Shown here piece after piece: positions 40,945 through 50,409 of a stretch of 64,000 bases of DNA. The first letter of the stretch is position 1, and every line of letters begins with the position of its first letter. This DNA comes from DAMCZI01 sp032095175 (GTDB taxonomy: Bacteria > Bacillota > Clostridia > Clostridiales > Caloramatoraceae). The stretch covers positions 1 through 64,000 of the forward strand of contig DAMCZI010000015.1 of NCBI GenBank assembly GCA_032095175.1, written 5' to 3'. The notes beneath the pieces are model-generated. The model was not told the origin of the DNA, did not search any database, and worked only from the letters and a program-made list of their open reading frames with translations. The translations under genes were made by a program, and so were the position numbers.

Positions 40945-41973
40945 CTACTCCTTTCTTAGTAAAAGTCCCACGGCATTTGCATAAACCTTCAAGTCAAAGC
41001 CTTCTGGAAACTTTATACCCTCTATCAAGGTATCAACAGAACCTAAAATATGTACGGAACAACCAAAGAAGTCCTTAATATATTCATCTATTCCTGGTAT
41101 ACCACTTCCCCCTCCAACAATATATATTTTGTCAAGGCTTTTTTTAATCTTACCATTGGTATAAAACTGTATTGCCCTGTCAAAGGATGATAGTGCATTT
41201 TCAAAAATGTATTGAATTCTCTTATCTATATCACTGTCATTTCTAATTCTTTTAAAATTAAATTTGTTATAAAGATATTCATAGGCTGCATCCTCACCTA
41301 TAGAAAAGCTCTTAGATATTTCTATAACTGCATTTTTTACACCAAATGGTATTTCCCTATCCATGAAAAGTTTTCCCTCATCAAGTATTATTGTCTTGGA
41401 ATTTCTATAACCGATATCTATTATGCCAATGCTTGCTTTATCATTTGAAGCCTTAATTGAGTGTTTTAATACCCTCGCAAGACAATTTGCGCTTATATCT
41501 ATTGATTTAAGCTTTAAACCAAGTCCATAGGATAGTTCAACAAATTTATCCACCTTGTTCTTGGGAGTAGCAACCACCAGAAGGTTGTACACTTTCCTTG
41601 CTTTAATATTAATTTTTTCCAATATTTCATAGTTAATATAGTAATTAGCACCATTTTCCGGGAGGTATTGTGCTATCTCCCATTCAACTAATTTTCCTAA
41701 GCTCTTTTCTTCCATTAAAGGCATCTCTAATTGTCTTATAACTATATCATGTCCATGAAGTGCAAAGGAAACATATCCCTGAGATACTTTATTCTGCTCT
41801 AAAAACTCCTTTATTGAATCTCTAATAGAGTTTATCTCTATTAGGTTATCATCATGTACACTTTTCTCTGGAGTCTTTATCAAACCGCATAGCTTTACTC
41901 TCTGCCTGTTCCCTACAAGAACCTTTATATAACTGTCTCCTATATCAATGGCAAGTACTTCTTTATTAAGCAT
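40945..41973 (-). CDS. pilM: Type IV pilus assembly protein PilM, module 1
   Basis: The 342-residue actin-like protein has phosphate-1 AIDIGDSYIKVLVG (about 7-20), connect-1 and phosphate-2 GIIDIGYRNSKTIIL (about 190-204), and adenosine motif YIVGGGSGIPGIDEYI (about 290-305). It is a cytosolic protein that binds the NLIP peptide of PilN. The copy at 51660-52688 has exactly the same length. Location before pilN-pilO-vWA is repeated in both modules. Confidence 0.92.
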   Translation of the reverse strand: MLNKEVLAIDIGDSYIKVLVGNRQRVKLCGLIKTPEKSVHDDNLIEINSIRDSIKEFLEQNKVSQGYVSFALHGHDIVIRQLEMPLMEEKSLGKLVEWEIAQYLPENGANYYINYEILEKINIKARKVYNLLVVATPKNKVDKFVELSYGLGLKLKSIDISANCLARVLKHSIKASNDKASIGIIDIGYRNSKTIILDEGKLFMDREIPFGVKNAVIEISKSFSIGEDAAYEYLYNKFNFKRIRNDSDIDKRIQYIFENALSSFDRAIQFYTNGKIKKSLDKIYIVGGGSGIPGIDEYIKDFFGCSVHILGSVDTLIEGIKFPEGFDLKVYANAVGLLLRKE

Positions 41974-42071
41974 GCCTCCAAACCTCCTTTACCCTAAAAT
42001 TTATTCTTAGTATTTATATTCAATTGACCATATTTTCTTGCCAAATAAATTGATAATATTTATATATATTT

Positions 42072-43259
42072 TTAAATCCACCAATCTGAATAGATACTTG
42101 TATTTTGCCTAATTAAATCAACAATTGCCTCTTCATTTATTACTAAAAGGTCATTATTTCCACTTCTATAGCTTATTTCACTGCTACTTGAAATCGATCC
42201 ATTTGATAATTTAAATTCTATTTCTTCAGCAATAAAGGATATATTCAAATCCACTAAGTTTTTCTCAACATCATATGCTGCAAGAATACAATCATCGATT
42301 GTAAGCTTTCCCTTGCAGTATATTACAATGTTATTCAAATACCTTTGAGCCATTGTTATGTTTTTATTATCAAACTCACCTCTAATACCCTTAATTGTCA
42401 TATCACCATCAATAAGCATCAACCGTACCTGGTTGCTGGATATCCCTGTCTCAGTTATAACTCCACTGTAATCCCTAAAGCCCCTAAATAGTTCCTCATT
42501 TGAACTACCTATACTGTTTAAATCAAGCGTTATATTCTTACCCTTTTCTGAAACATAATACATTATATTTGTTCCTGATGGTTTCCAAATTCCTCTTAAT
42601 ATATTCTGTGCTGATATATTCCACAGTTGATCACGCATCATACTTGAATTAGTAAAAAGGCCCTCCGAACTACTTTGCCATTGTATGTCGTTAGAATTGT
42701 TTGTAAATAGTTTTATATCGGCTGGAGTTTTTAACCCTTCACCAAGAATTAAAAATCGGCTTTTTTCTAGAAGATTTATTGCCGAGTTATTCATGGCTAT
42801 TTGAAAATTCACTCTTGATGGCGCCGATATTTTTACTGCTGTAAATTTTCTTGACATATTTAGTAAAAAGTCTTTTTCAATTGATTTTTCTATTACATTT
42901 TTTACTCCCATATAGAAGCCTTCAGAACTTATTATGTACCTTTTTCCTATCAAGCCCTGTTTTATAGTAATACCTGCATAGCTTCTACTGCTGTCTTTAT
43001 TTTCTGCATCATCAAAAAATAAATATGCAGTATCATAGTTATAATCTGTTGTATATCTGCCAGCTTGAAGCATTTTGATTCCATATTCAATACCTGCTTC
43101 GGCATTGTATCTCGCCTGTGTTCCCTTTTCCACTATATTTTCTGCAAAAAAATTTGTTGAAGCCAAGTCAAGCATCGAGGATGAGGCTAAGAGTACAGGA
43201 ACCATGATTATAATTACATATATAATAGCAGAGCCCTTTGATTTCTTTTTTCTAAGCAA
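42072..43259 (-). CDS. PilX-like pilus-associated protein, module 1
   Basis: The N terminus has a basic stretch and a hydrophobic helix (KKKSKGSAIIYVIIIMVPVL) as in PilX/type IV pilin-like minor components, followed by AEAGIEYGIKML and a beta-rich exported domain with a C-terminal helical end. The TTG at 43259 has GAGGG nine bases upstream and gives 395 residues; an ATG at 43283 overlapping the previous gene is an alternative. Cleavage is expected after the Gly of KSKG but the usual Glu at position 5 is not obvious. It follows three prepilin-like genes. Confidence 0.68.
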   Translation of the reverse strand: MLRKKKSKGSAIIYVIIIMVPVLLASSSMLDLASTNFFAENIVEKGTQARYNAEAGIEYGIKMLQAGRYTTDYNYDTAYLFFDDAENKDSSRSYAGITIKQGLIGKRYIISSEGFYMGVKNVIEKSIEKDFLLNMSRKFTAVKISAPSRVNFQIAMNNSAINLLEKSRFLILGEGLKTPADIKLFTNNSNDIQWQSSSEGLFTNSSMMRDQLWNISAQNILRGIWKPSGTNIMYYVSEKGKNITLDLNSIGSSNEELFRGFRDYSGVITETGISSNQVRLMLIDGDMTIKGIRGEFDNKNITMAQRYLNNIVIYCKGKLTIDDCILAAYDVEKNLVDLNISFIAEEIEFKLSNGSISSSSEISYRSGNNDLLVINEEAIVDLIRQNTSIYSDWWI

Positions 43260-43263
43260 AACT

Positions 43264-43728
43264 TCATTCCCTCTTATATACATTAGTTTTAATTGAATAT
43301 TTATCGGTGTTAATAGTTATGGTATACAATTTTTCTTTTTTCCTCTTAATTGAAAACGAACTTATTCCTGAAACAACATGATTTGATTTTTCATTGCATC
43401 TTATTATATTATTAACTATGTAAATTTTATCTGTGCCTGCTAATAGATATTTTGCAGGCTCGTTAACTGTATTTTCAATACAAATCTCATCAACAAATAT
43501 TTCACAACCTTCAACCTTATTTACTAGTTTTATTCCCTTGGAATTCATTATTACATCAATAAAGTATTCAAGAGCTATCTTACAGTTTGTATTTTCATCT
43601 GTATCACTGCTCATTTTTATATAAATTTTATAATTAGTTATGTAAAATCCAAGGGATATTGATGCTATTATTGAAAGTATTGATAGTGCTATGATTATTT
43701 CCAAATATGTAATTCCTTCTTTTTTCAT
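43264..43728 (-). CDS. Type IV pilin-like protein, minor pilin, module 1
   Basis: The class III leader KKEG is followed by ITYLEIIIALSILSIIASIS, with Glu at position 5 of the mature protein, then an exported globular domain of about 125 residues. The start at 43728 is favoured because AGGTAGG is eight bases away, while the ATG at 43734 is too close. The 154-residue length is in the minor pilin range. It lies between the PilV-like gene and the PilX-like gene. Confidence 0.78.
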   Translation of the reverse strand: MKKEGITYLEIIIALSILSIIASISLGFYITNYKIYIKMSSDTDENTNCKIALEYFIDVIMNSKGIKLVNKVEGCEIFVDEICIENTVNEPAKYLLAGTDKIYIVNNIIRCNEKSNHVVSGISSFSIKRKKEKLYTITINTDKYSIKTNVYKRE

Positions 43729-43737
43729 ATGCATAAC

Positions 43738-44193
43738 CTACCTCGCAGCAGTCATTGTTATTACGTTCTCTCCCATTATATAAACCTGAACATTAAGAAT
43801 ATCTATGTTTGGAGCACTTCCTTTTGTAATGCCTGTGGCAATTTTTTTTGATAAATTAATCATTACCACATATTTTTTATTCTTTGTTGCAGCTATATTT
43901 AAACTATTGCAGGATTCAACTTCATTTTTAAGGATACCTTCAATACTTTCTATCTCGTCAATGCTGTTCACTGGTTTATAGAGAATTTTGTAATCATCTT
44001 CTTTAAATTCCCTCCTTTCTGATTTAAACATTTCACAAACTCCCCTTGCTAGGTTAAAGGCTTCATCCTTTTTCCTTGACATTGCTTTTATTTTTACTGC
44101 TGATAGGTTAATACCACATATTGTTGCTATTAATATTCCTATAAGCACGATTGAGATCAGTACCTCTATCAATGCAAATCCCTTTTTTCGCAT
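43738..44193 (-). CDS. PilV/GspI-like minor pilin, module 1
   Basis: The 151-residue protein has the leader MRKKGFALIEVLISIVLIGI with cleavage before Phe6 and Glu at mature position 5, an N-terminal hydrophobic helix and a small globular domain. FALIEVLISIVLIG is typical for PilV/GspI-type proteins. It begins three bases after the FimT-like gene. Together with its neighbours it forms the priming or tip complex of a pilus. Confidence 0.8.
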   Translation of the reverse strand: MRKKGFALIEVLISIVLIGILIATICGINLSAVKIKAMSRKKDEAFNLARGVCEMFKSERREFKEDDYKILYKPVNSIDEIESIEGILKNEVESCNSLNIAATKNKKYVVMINLSKKIATGITKGSAPNIDILNVQVYIMGENVITMTAAR

Positions 44194-44196
44194 CCA

Positions 44197-44661
44197 TCAT
44201 TCCACCACCATTATCCTGGAAAAATCTATTGTAAGCGTTATTTGTTTTTCTTTCATTGTTTCAACATCCCTTAATACTATGGTACATGCATGTGGAATTA
44301 CATTCCCCTTATTTCCAAAAGCTATTTTATCATCAGAGAAGGTGCTCCCCTCCCATATTATTATCCCCTTAGGCAGCTTTACACTTTTTAACTTCATATT
44401 GCTCATTCTGTTTGCATCGATGATCAAGTATCCATCATACCCATCCTCATGCTTTTGTTCAAAAAATATTTGTACTGAAGATCTTGTATCTGACATTGCA
44501 TAAAGCTTTGCATATCTTAAATCATTTACAAGCTTATCTGTACTAGTTCTAAGATTATCCTTTTTCATAAAGTAATTCATGGAGGGATAAGCAATAAGGA
44601 AGGTTATGGACAGCACAGCAAGTGTACACATAAGTTCTATTAATGTTAATCCCTTTTTCAT
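44197..44661 (-). CDS. GspH/FimT-like minor pilin, module 1
   Basis: The 154-residue product begins MKKGLTLIELMCTLAVLSIT, a clear prepilin leader with Glu at mature position 5. The region STDKLVNDLRYAKLYAMSDTRSSVQIFF (in part: LVNDLRYAKLYAM) is characteristic of GspH/FimT, and the C-terminal domain is beta-rich. The start at 44661 follows AAGGAGAGG; a reading from 44694 adds 11 residues without support. It is the first gene of the module 1 pilin set. Confidence 0.82.
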   Translation of the reverse strand: MKKGLTLIELMCTLAVLSITFLIAYPSMNYFMKKDNLRTSTDKLVNDLRYAKLYAMSDTRSSVQIFFEQKHEDGYDGYLIIDANRMSNMKLKSVKLPKGIIIWEGSTFSDDKIAFGNKGNVIPHACTIVLRDVETMKEKQITLTIDFSRIMVVE

Positions 44662-44920
44662 AGTACCTCTCCTTAGAGCAAGGGCAGATATCACATTATT
44701 ATACTTTCTTCAAAAATACTATAAAAGTTGCTCTAAGAGCTATGAAGAACTAAAGGATATGCAGTCCCTGCAGAGTTTTTCATAAACATTATTAAATTTA
44801 CCCCTGCTTATCCCCTAGTATTAACACCAAAAAGCATAACCATAGAAAGCTTAAGTCCAAGAAATATTCAACCATATAAATAATTGCCATTAATTTCTAA
44901 TATTATACTTAAAATCCAAA

Positions 44921-45040
44921 CTATATTAATTGCATTAAAAATTTTACATTGGGTACCGAGAGATTAATGAATCAAGGAATATGATTTCACATAAATGTTT
45001 ATGGTTGAGCAATGTAGAATCATTTATTTGGAGCATATAG
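44921..45040 (+). repeat. Family B interspersed palindromic element, full copy B5
   Basis: The element begins CTATAT and ends ATATAG. It has the left module TTAATTGCATTAAAAATTTT, then AATCAAGGAATATGATTT, then CATAAATGTTTATGGTTGAG with CAATGTAGAATCATTTAT. It is the best full-length copy for defining the ends (120 bases). Confidence 0.8.
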
Positions 45041-45152
45041 CTGCAACAATAAAAAAATTCTATTATATCCCACCTTTTCAAACAATCTAGAATCAAACCA
45101 GCTTTGCAGGACTGTTTGAAAATGTAGAGTATAAAGAATTTTTATTATTGCC
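45041..45152 (+). repeat. Family A element copy A4, directly abutting B5
   Basis: GCAACAATAAAAAAATTCTA, then CACCTTTTCAAACA, core TAGAATCAAACCAGC, GGACTGTTTGAAAATGTAG and AAAGAATTTTTATTATTGC give the same arm layout as A1-A3 with a more diverged core. It starts at the base where B5 ends. Confidence 0.65.
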
Positions 45153-45279
45153 TACATAGTTAAAATTTGATTGTTTAATTTGAAATTTTAAACTCTTTTG
45201 CTTAGTAACATTAACACTATTAATAACACCCTTCAAAACATTGAAACTTCAACCCGCAAATGCATATCATTAGCCAAAA

Positions 45280-46176
45280 CTATTTAATACTCCATATATT
45301 ATTATCCTTATCTAATTCCGCCACATAATTAAATTCCATAGTACAGGTCGGATCTGATACAATAAAATATTTCACACTAAAAATAACTCTAGGAATATCT
45401 GTAGAATTAACTGTATTTATACTTCCAATACTTACCTTCACGTACTCATTTCGAGCACCGGTCTTAATTATACTAACGTTATCAACATAATAATATGAAA
45501 TTATATTCGCTAAATCGACACTTATATCATTATTATAATAGTCTTTATCAAATTTAATTGTAAACTCATTTACAGTATTTATCCCATCTAATTTACCGGG
45601 TCTTATTTGTTCTGCTATATGGTCATTTGGTGTTTTAAAATATAATACCTTTTCTCTAGAATCTCCTGCAATATCGCTACTCAAGTGCACATTTAAGCAA
45701 TATATTTCGGGACTAATTGTATATTTCTTATCCCCTTCTCTGCCAGTCATTATAAATCTTAGTTCTTTTGGTGGTATTGGTGGTGATGGTGGTGCTATAC
45801 TGTTATTAAACTCAAACCTAAATTCTTCTAAATTTCCAACTGACATGTTCTTTTTAAAAAAGCAATTCATATGAGTAATAGTATTATCAGTAGAATTAAA
45901 GTAAATATAATTTTCATATGGTTTTATACCCGCTGCAATTGCTGTATTCAAATCAGATTCACTTATTATTTTTATATCAGTTGCATACATAACCTGTTTT
46001 TTTATATAATCCCCTGCTAATCGAATTCTACTTTGTATGTCATATTGATTCGAACCATTTTTATAAGTTTTATTGCCAAAACCATATAAAGAATAAACAC
46101 CGCTTAATACTAAAGACATAATTGCAATAACAATTAAAAGTTCTACAAGCGTAATACCCTTTCTTTTTTTTATCAT
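45280..46176 (-). CDS. PilW/GspJ-like minor pilin
   Basis: The product (298 aa) has leader RKG with ITLVELLIVIAIMSLVLSGV, Glu at mature position 5, then YSLYGFGNKTYKNGSNQYDIQSRIRLAGDYIKKQV (in part: YDIQSRIRLAGDYIKKQV), typical of PilW/GspJ proteins, and a long beta-rich domain. The start at 46176 has GGAGG eight bases upstream; the preceding gene's TAG ends two bases before. Length is larger than most minor pilins, which suggests an added exported domain. Confidence 0.8.
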   Translation of the reverse strand: MIKKRKGITLVELLIVIAIMSLVLSGVYSLYGFGNKTYKNGSNQYDIQSRIRLAGDYIKKQVMYATDIKIISESDLNTAIAAGIKPYENYIYFNSTDNTITHMNCFFKKNMSVGNLEEFRFEFNNSIAPPSPPIPPKELRFIMTGREGDKKYTISPEIYCLNVHLSSDIAGDSREKVLYFKTPNDHIAEQIRPGKLDGINTVNEFTIKFDKDYYNNDISVDLANIISYYYVDNVSIIKTGARNEYVKVSIGSINTVNSTDIPRVIFSVKYFIVSDPTCTMEFNYVAELDKDNNIWSIK

Positions 46177-46177
46177 T

Positions 46178-46597
46178 CTAAATTCCTCCTGCCGGAATAA
46201 GAGAAGTAACTTCGACATGATTCTTCCCATTCTCATAAAAAACAACTACTGTTAATTTTATATAACTAAGTGTTTTATTCACACCATTTATTGGCACTGT
46301 GATTGTAACATCTTCTTTAGTATATTTAGAATTCTTTCCGCTCTCATATACATAGAGATTAGATAAAGTTGAGTAATTACTGTCACCTGCAATTACACTA
46401 TCATCTCCAGCTGCAAATGCTTTATCAACAATTCTTTGAGCTTCATTAACTTTATTTGTTTTTCTTCCCATTGAAAAAATAATTGAATAACCAGTAGCAA
46501 ACATATTCAACAATACTACCGCCATTATTCCTAGTATTGCAATAGCTACTACTATTTCTATCAAAGTTAATCCTCTTTTTTTATAGAGGCTTTTCAT
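46178..46597 (-). CDS. Type IV pilin-like minor pilin (PilV type)
   Basis: The 139-residue protein begins with the leader KKRG followed by LTLIEIVVAIAILGIMAVVL, Glu at position 5, a hydrophobic helix and a small exported domain. KTNKVNEAQRIVDKAFAAG is the usual post-helix segment. It lies between the PilX-like gene and the PilW-like gene, one base before the latter, so it is translationally coupled. Confidence 0.83.
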   Translation of the reverse strand: MKSLYKKRGLTLIEIVVAIAILGIMAVVLLNMFATGYSIIFSMGRKTNKVNEAQRIVDKAFAAGDDSVIAGDSNYSTLSNLYVYESGKNSKYTKEDVTITVPINGVNKTLSYIKLTVVVFYENGKNHVEVTSLIPAGGI

Positions 46598-46653
46598 AGC
46601 AACACCCCATTTAATTCTAATGAAAATTTATAGTTAAATATTTAATATAAGAC

Positions 46654-47778
46654 TTATTTATTATCCCACATATAACCTTCTTTGCTTCTTGAAGAATCCT
46701 TAAACAACTCATCAAGAGCCTTTATAATAGCATCATTTGATATAATTTTTATTAAATCCTTTCCTGCAGTAGCCCCATTATATTCCTGCAAGTCAATTCC
46801 GTCTTTATAAAAATAATAACCACTATCTATTATTGTTCTTCCAGCCCTATCTACTGCTCCTCCAAAATAAACCAACCCATAATGATACCCAGGTTCAAAT
46901 TTTTCTTCATATTCTGAATGCCAATTATCTACTGTTTGTGTTCCTATAAAAGCTTTATAGCGATTATAATTTTCAAAACCAGCACTTATTTCACATTTTG
47001 GTATTGCTCCTTCATGTAAAGTTCTGTAATCTATTACACTATCAGAGATACATAGTTGAAGCTTATCTCTATTTCTATTATTAGTATTTATATCAACTAT
47101 ACCTTTAAAATATATTATTTCAGCATCAAATTTAATATCAGTAGAGTTCTGTTGATGCTTAAAACTTATCCCATTATTAGAGTCTTGAAAATATATAATT
47201 GATGCTTGAAAACAAGAACCAACTCCTCCTCCTTGTGGAGCAGCAATATGGTTATTAATGGTATTTCCTTTAAGTTCTACCATTGAACCAATATATTTAA
47301 CAATACCAGTTACCCCATGCATTAAGACATGTGATGCTCCTGCTATCCACTCATCAGGGTTAGTAAAAGACAGTGGAGCCAATTTAATTTTTGTAATATA
47401 AGTTACTGTATCTGATATTGTATTAGCGCCACCAATTTTGCCTACGGATTTTATTTTTAGCTCATTTTGACTATATTTTTCATAACTAAGTGCGCAACTT
47501 CCAACTGTAGTAACATTAAAAGATTTTGGTTTAGCATTTAATGATGTAATGAGTGCATCTATATTAGTAATATCCTCTTCTCTAAAAACCTCGTCTATAA
47601 TCCCAAGTCCTATACATACTCCAGAACGCCCAACGTAATGTGCTTGAGTTTTTTTCTCTTGAAGTGCTGCCTGTTTTGCCTCTGCAAGGCTTACTCCCAA
47701 GAGAGAAAATCCAAGTATAGACAGTACCATTATAATAACTATGACTGTTATCAATGCCATACCTTTTTTTATCTTCAT
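46654..47778 (-). CDS. PilX-like pilus-associated protein
   Basis: The 374-residue protein starts MKIKKGMALITVIVIIMVLS, the PilX-type N terminus, followed by the helix LLGVSLAEAKQAALQEKKTQAHYVGRSGV (in part: QAHYVGRSGVCIG) that is typical of PilX, then a beta-rich exported domain. PilX proteins belong to the initiating tip complex. The gene is first in this set, with GGAGGG before the ATG, and a paralogue set is at 42072 and 55087. Confidence 0.78.
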   Translation of the reverse strand: MKIKKGMALITVIVIIMVLSILGFSLLGVSLAEAKQAALQEKKTQAHYVGRSGVCIGLGIIDEVFREEDITNIDALITSLNAKPKSFNVTTVGSCALSYEKYSQNELKIKSVGKIGGANTISDTVTYITKIKLAPLSFTNPDEWIAGASHVLMHGVTGIVKYIGSMVELKGNTINNHIAAPQGGGVGSCFQASIIYFQDSNNGISFKHQQNSTDIKFDAEIIYFKGIVDINTNNRNRDKLQLCISDSVIDYRTLHEGAIPKCEISAGFENYNRYKAFIGTQTVDNWHSEYEEKFEPGYHYGLVYFGGAVDRAGRTIIDSGYYFYKDGIDLQEYNGATAGKDLIKIISNDAIIKALDELFKDSSRSKEGYMWDNK

Positions 47779-48026
47779 ATCTTTTTCCCTCCAACAGTAA
47801 ACTATTTATACCTAAATATATAATTTATTGAATATAAAGCCCGTCCTCGCTTAATATTTTACATTTTTTTCCTATTTGTATTATATCACATTTTGTCCCC
47901 TATATAATATATGATTTGTCAATTTTTTCTTTATGCATATGTTAATTTAAAGTAACAGATTTCTTATACGCTTAATAAACCCTTTAAGGAACCAAAGTGT
48001 TGCTTAACTTTATTCTGAAACAATAA
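47779..48026. other. Gap upstream of the PilX-like gene: no gene seen
   Basis: The stretch contains TTGACA and TATAAT-like boxes on the minus strand (ATTGACAAATCATATATTAT, and TGATATAAT, an extended -10 about 100 bases before the start of the PilX-like gene), so it probably holds the promoter. No repeat family member is present. Confidence 0.4.
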
Positions 48027-48059
48027 AAAGAATCAGCAATTATTAATCACTGATTCTTT
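48027..48059 (-). terminator. Terminator of the second vWA gene
   Basis: AAAGAATCAG pairs with CTGATTCTTT around a 13-base loop and is followed by TTATTG on the minus strand; T-rich on both sides, so it may work in both directions. Confidence 0.75.
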
Positions 48060-48091
48060 TCTTATATTTCTTAGATTTTTATGGTTTATTT

Positions 48092-50191
48092 CTACTCTGC
48101 TTCAGACTGTGTTGCAAAATACTGCAGTAAAATAACTTTGGGTATATTAGTCAATTTTATAGTTACCTTTTCCTCATTTTTAACTACGCATCTCTTCTTG
48201 GAGTTAATCTCTCCATTAATTTTCTCCATGTCGCAGTTAGAGTCATTGGTAATAACAATATTACCATCCCATCCTGGAGTAATTCTTATCTTTTCTGTTT
48301 CCTTAAACTCTGGAAGCTCAGATACAAGCTGTCTTAAGGTAACAGAATCCTCATATAAATCTAGCCTTCTAATAAATGGAGGAAAAACATTTCCTGTTCT
48401 CTCATCCTTTATCGATACCATAAGCTGACCAATAAATTTTCTGTCTGGACCTTTACTTTTCGAATATTTTTTAGCTCTTCTTTTACGTTTTTGGGCTTTT
48501 GAAATTATCAATAGTAATATTATTAATAATAGTATGCCTCCAATTCCAGGTATTGTGTAATCAGGTAACCCTTTAAATATAGGTAAATTTTTAATATCAG
48601 ATAATTTATCCATTAGTGATAATTTATCTTCAACATTTAATGCAACATCAAATTTTGCAGTTGCTCCATTTGCATCCTGTGCTGTAATTGTAATAAGCGC
48701 TGATCCCTTGGCCAGCGGTATTATAGTTAAATTCTTCCCTCCATTAACTACACGGGCAATATTGGGAGGATCTACAGATACAGTATATGCAAGTTGCTGC
48801 TTGTTTGGGTCGCTAAAGACATTAGTTAAATCAATAACCTTTTTATCCTTTAAGCTTAATTTTATTTCCTCTATTTTATTATTTACTTCAAGAGTGCTGT
48901 TATTAACTCCAATAATCTTTGGCTCACTTTCCCTAAACAAACTGTTACCATCAATTCTAACCTTTAACTCATAATTGTCCTCATCAAGTAAATTGAACTG
49001 ACCCTTAAACCCGTTTCCTGTGTTGGTCAAATCAGTTTCTGTAACGGCCCCAGTTTTATTATTTTTTATAATAAGCTTTCCCTTCAACTGCTTGTAAATG
49101 TCCTCGTCCTCCAGCTTACGAAAATTGCTTTTAAGAAATGCATCAACTTTAAGTACATCTCCAACCTTTAGATTAGATTTCGGAGTATAACTAACATCAA
49201 GCTGGAGGTTATAGTTAAATATGTAGTTAATCTTTATAGAGTCACCGCTTGTCCCTTTTACTCGCAATACCCACCAGCCTTCAATAGGAGTAATTATTTT
49301 TAAAATCGAGTATTTTTTTGATGCAGAATAATATATCTTATCCGATGGAATATATTGTGTAACTCCCTTGCTGTTAACAAGCATAAGCTCAACCTTATTC
49401 TGTGATATAACTGATATATTTGCCTCTACAACATTGGAATTTGGAATATTAATTGCAGTTTCCTGAAAGCCTCCTGTACATTGAGTAACTCCACCTGAAA
49501 TCATTTTAAGCTGGGAGCTTTCAGCAAATATCTCTCCAAAAATAACAGGTAATTCATTTGCAGAGTTTATAATAAAGGATTTCCCTCCTGTATCATCTGA
49601 CATCTTTGCAAGCAGTGCTTTATCAACAGTTCCATCATAGTTTAATCCAATTGTATATATTTTATAACCCTTTTCTCTCGCTGCTTTTATTGAATTGATA
49701 ATATCCATATCAGATTCTGTCTTTGATCTCTCGGGATCATTTTTTCCATCTGAAAGAAGTATTATAACAGGATTTTTTCCATTTTCATGTCCACCATCCA
49801 TAAGAGTTACTGCCTGCTTTATTCCCAACCCTATATCTGTTGCTAATGAAGGGGGTATTTGAGAACAATTAAGCTTAAAACTCTCCTTGTCAGCCTGGGA
49901 TTGCATTTCCTTAACATCAATCTGTTTTACAATATTGCTTCCATATGCAACAAGTCCAATCTTGTCTCCTTTTACATGACACATGTCTATGAATAGTTTT
50001 AGTGCTTCAATTCTCAGGTTCTCAGGGTCACTTGCTTCCATTGATTTGCTGGCATCTAATACAAATGCAACTTCAAGGTTGGATGAATTATTGATCTCCC
50101 CCCTTGCAATAATAAAGTCTTTTTTCATAGGAATTAATAGAAATGTAAGACATACAATAAGCAAAAACGCAACTTTTCTATATAACTTCAT
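48092..50191 (-). CDS. Membrane-anchored von Willebrand factor A protein of the second pilMNO module
   Basis: The 699-residue protein has a signal peptide (about 1-22), vWA domain (about 40-215) with DASKS in VAFVLDASKSMEASDP, and ILLSDGKNDPERS, a beta-rich region, an additional Ig-like domain (about 465-560, AYTVSVDPPNIARVVNGG) absent from its paralogue, one membrane helix (about 575-592) and a basic cytosolic tail with GQLMVSIKDERTGNVFPP. It follows pilM-pilN-pilO just as the first vWA gene does. GGGGG precedes the ATG at 50191. It may be a pilus-associated adhesin or assembly factor; no sorting signal LPxTG is present. Confidence 0.82.
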   Translation of the reverse strand: MKLYRKVAFLLIVCLTFLLIPMKKDFIIARGEINNSSNLEVAFVLDASKSMEASDPENLRIEALKLFIDMCHVKGDKIGLVAYGSNIVKQIDVKEMQSQADKESFKLNCSQIPPSLATDIGLGIKQAVTLMDGGHENGKNPVIILLSDGKNDPERSKTESDMDIINSIKAAREKGYKIYTIGLNYDGTVDKALLAKMSDDTGGKSFIINSANELPVIFGEIFAESSQLKMISGGVTQCTGGFQETAINIPNSNVVEANISVISQNKVELMLVNSKGVTQYIPSDKIYYSASKKYSILKIITPIEGWWVLRVKGTSGDSIKINYIFNYNLQLDVSYTPKSNLKVGDVLKVDAFLKSNFRKLEDEDIYKQLKGKLIIKNNKTGAVTETDLTNTGNGFKGQFNLLDEDNYELKVRIDGNSLFRESEPKIIGVNNSTLEVNNKIEEIKLSLKDKKVIDLTNVFSDPNKQQLAYTVSVDPPNIARVVNGGKNLTIIPLAKGSALITITAQDANGATAKFDVALNVEDKLSLMDKLSDIKNLPIFKGLPDYTIPGIGGILLLIILLLIISKAQKRKRRAKKYSKSKGPDRKFIGQLMVSIKDERTGNVFPPFIRRLDLYEDSVTLRQLVSELPEFKETEKIRITPGWDGNIVITNDSNCDMEKINGEINSKKRCVVKNEEKVTIKLTNIPKVILLQYFATQSEAE

Positions 50192-50343
50192 TTTTCGACC
50201 CCCCAGACAAGATTTTCTTATTTACTATATTTCTATATAAACATTACAAATCCTTCCATGAAAATAATAAAAAATATGTAATTATATAGTTTAATTTATT
50301 AATTTATGTTTCATATAATGTTTTTTTAAAATAAAATATGACG

Positions 50344-50382
50344 AAACCCCATTTTTTTACACAAGTTAAAATAATGGGGTTT
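50344..50382 (-). terminator. Hairpin after pilO of module 2
   Basis: AAACCCCAT pairs with ATGGGGTTT around a 21-base loop. A short AT-rich tail follows on the minus strand. It separates pilO from the vWA gene. Confidence 0.6.
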
Positions 50383-50409
50383 ATAATTGCCCTTAAATAA
50401 ATCTTTATA

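Larger units (their letters stand above)
44662..45279. other. Gap between minor pilin sets: repeats, no gene seen
   Basis: This 618-base stretch contains elements B5 and A4 back to back and otherwise AT-rich DNA. No ORF with a ribosome binding site was found on either strand. A promoter for the module 1 pilins must lie near its left end, but no strong -10/-35 pair stands out. Confidence 0.6.
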
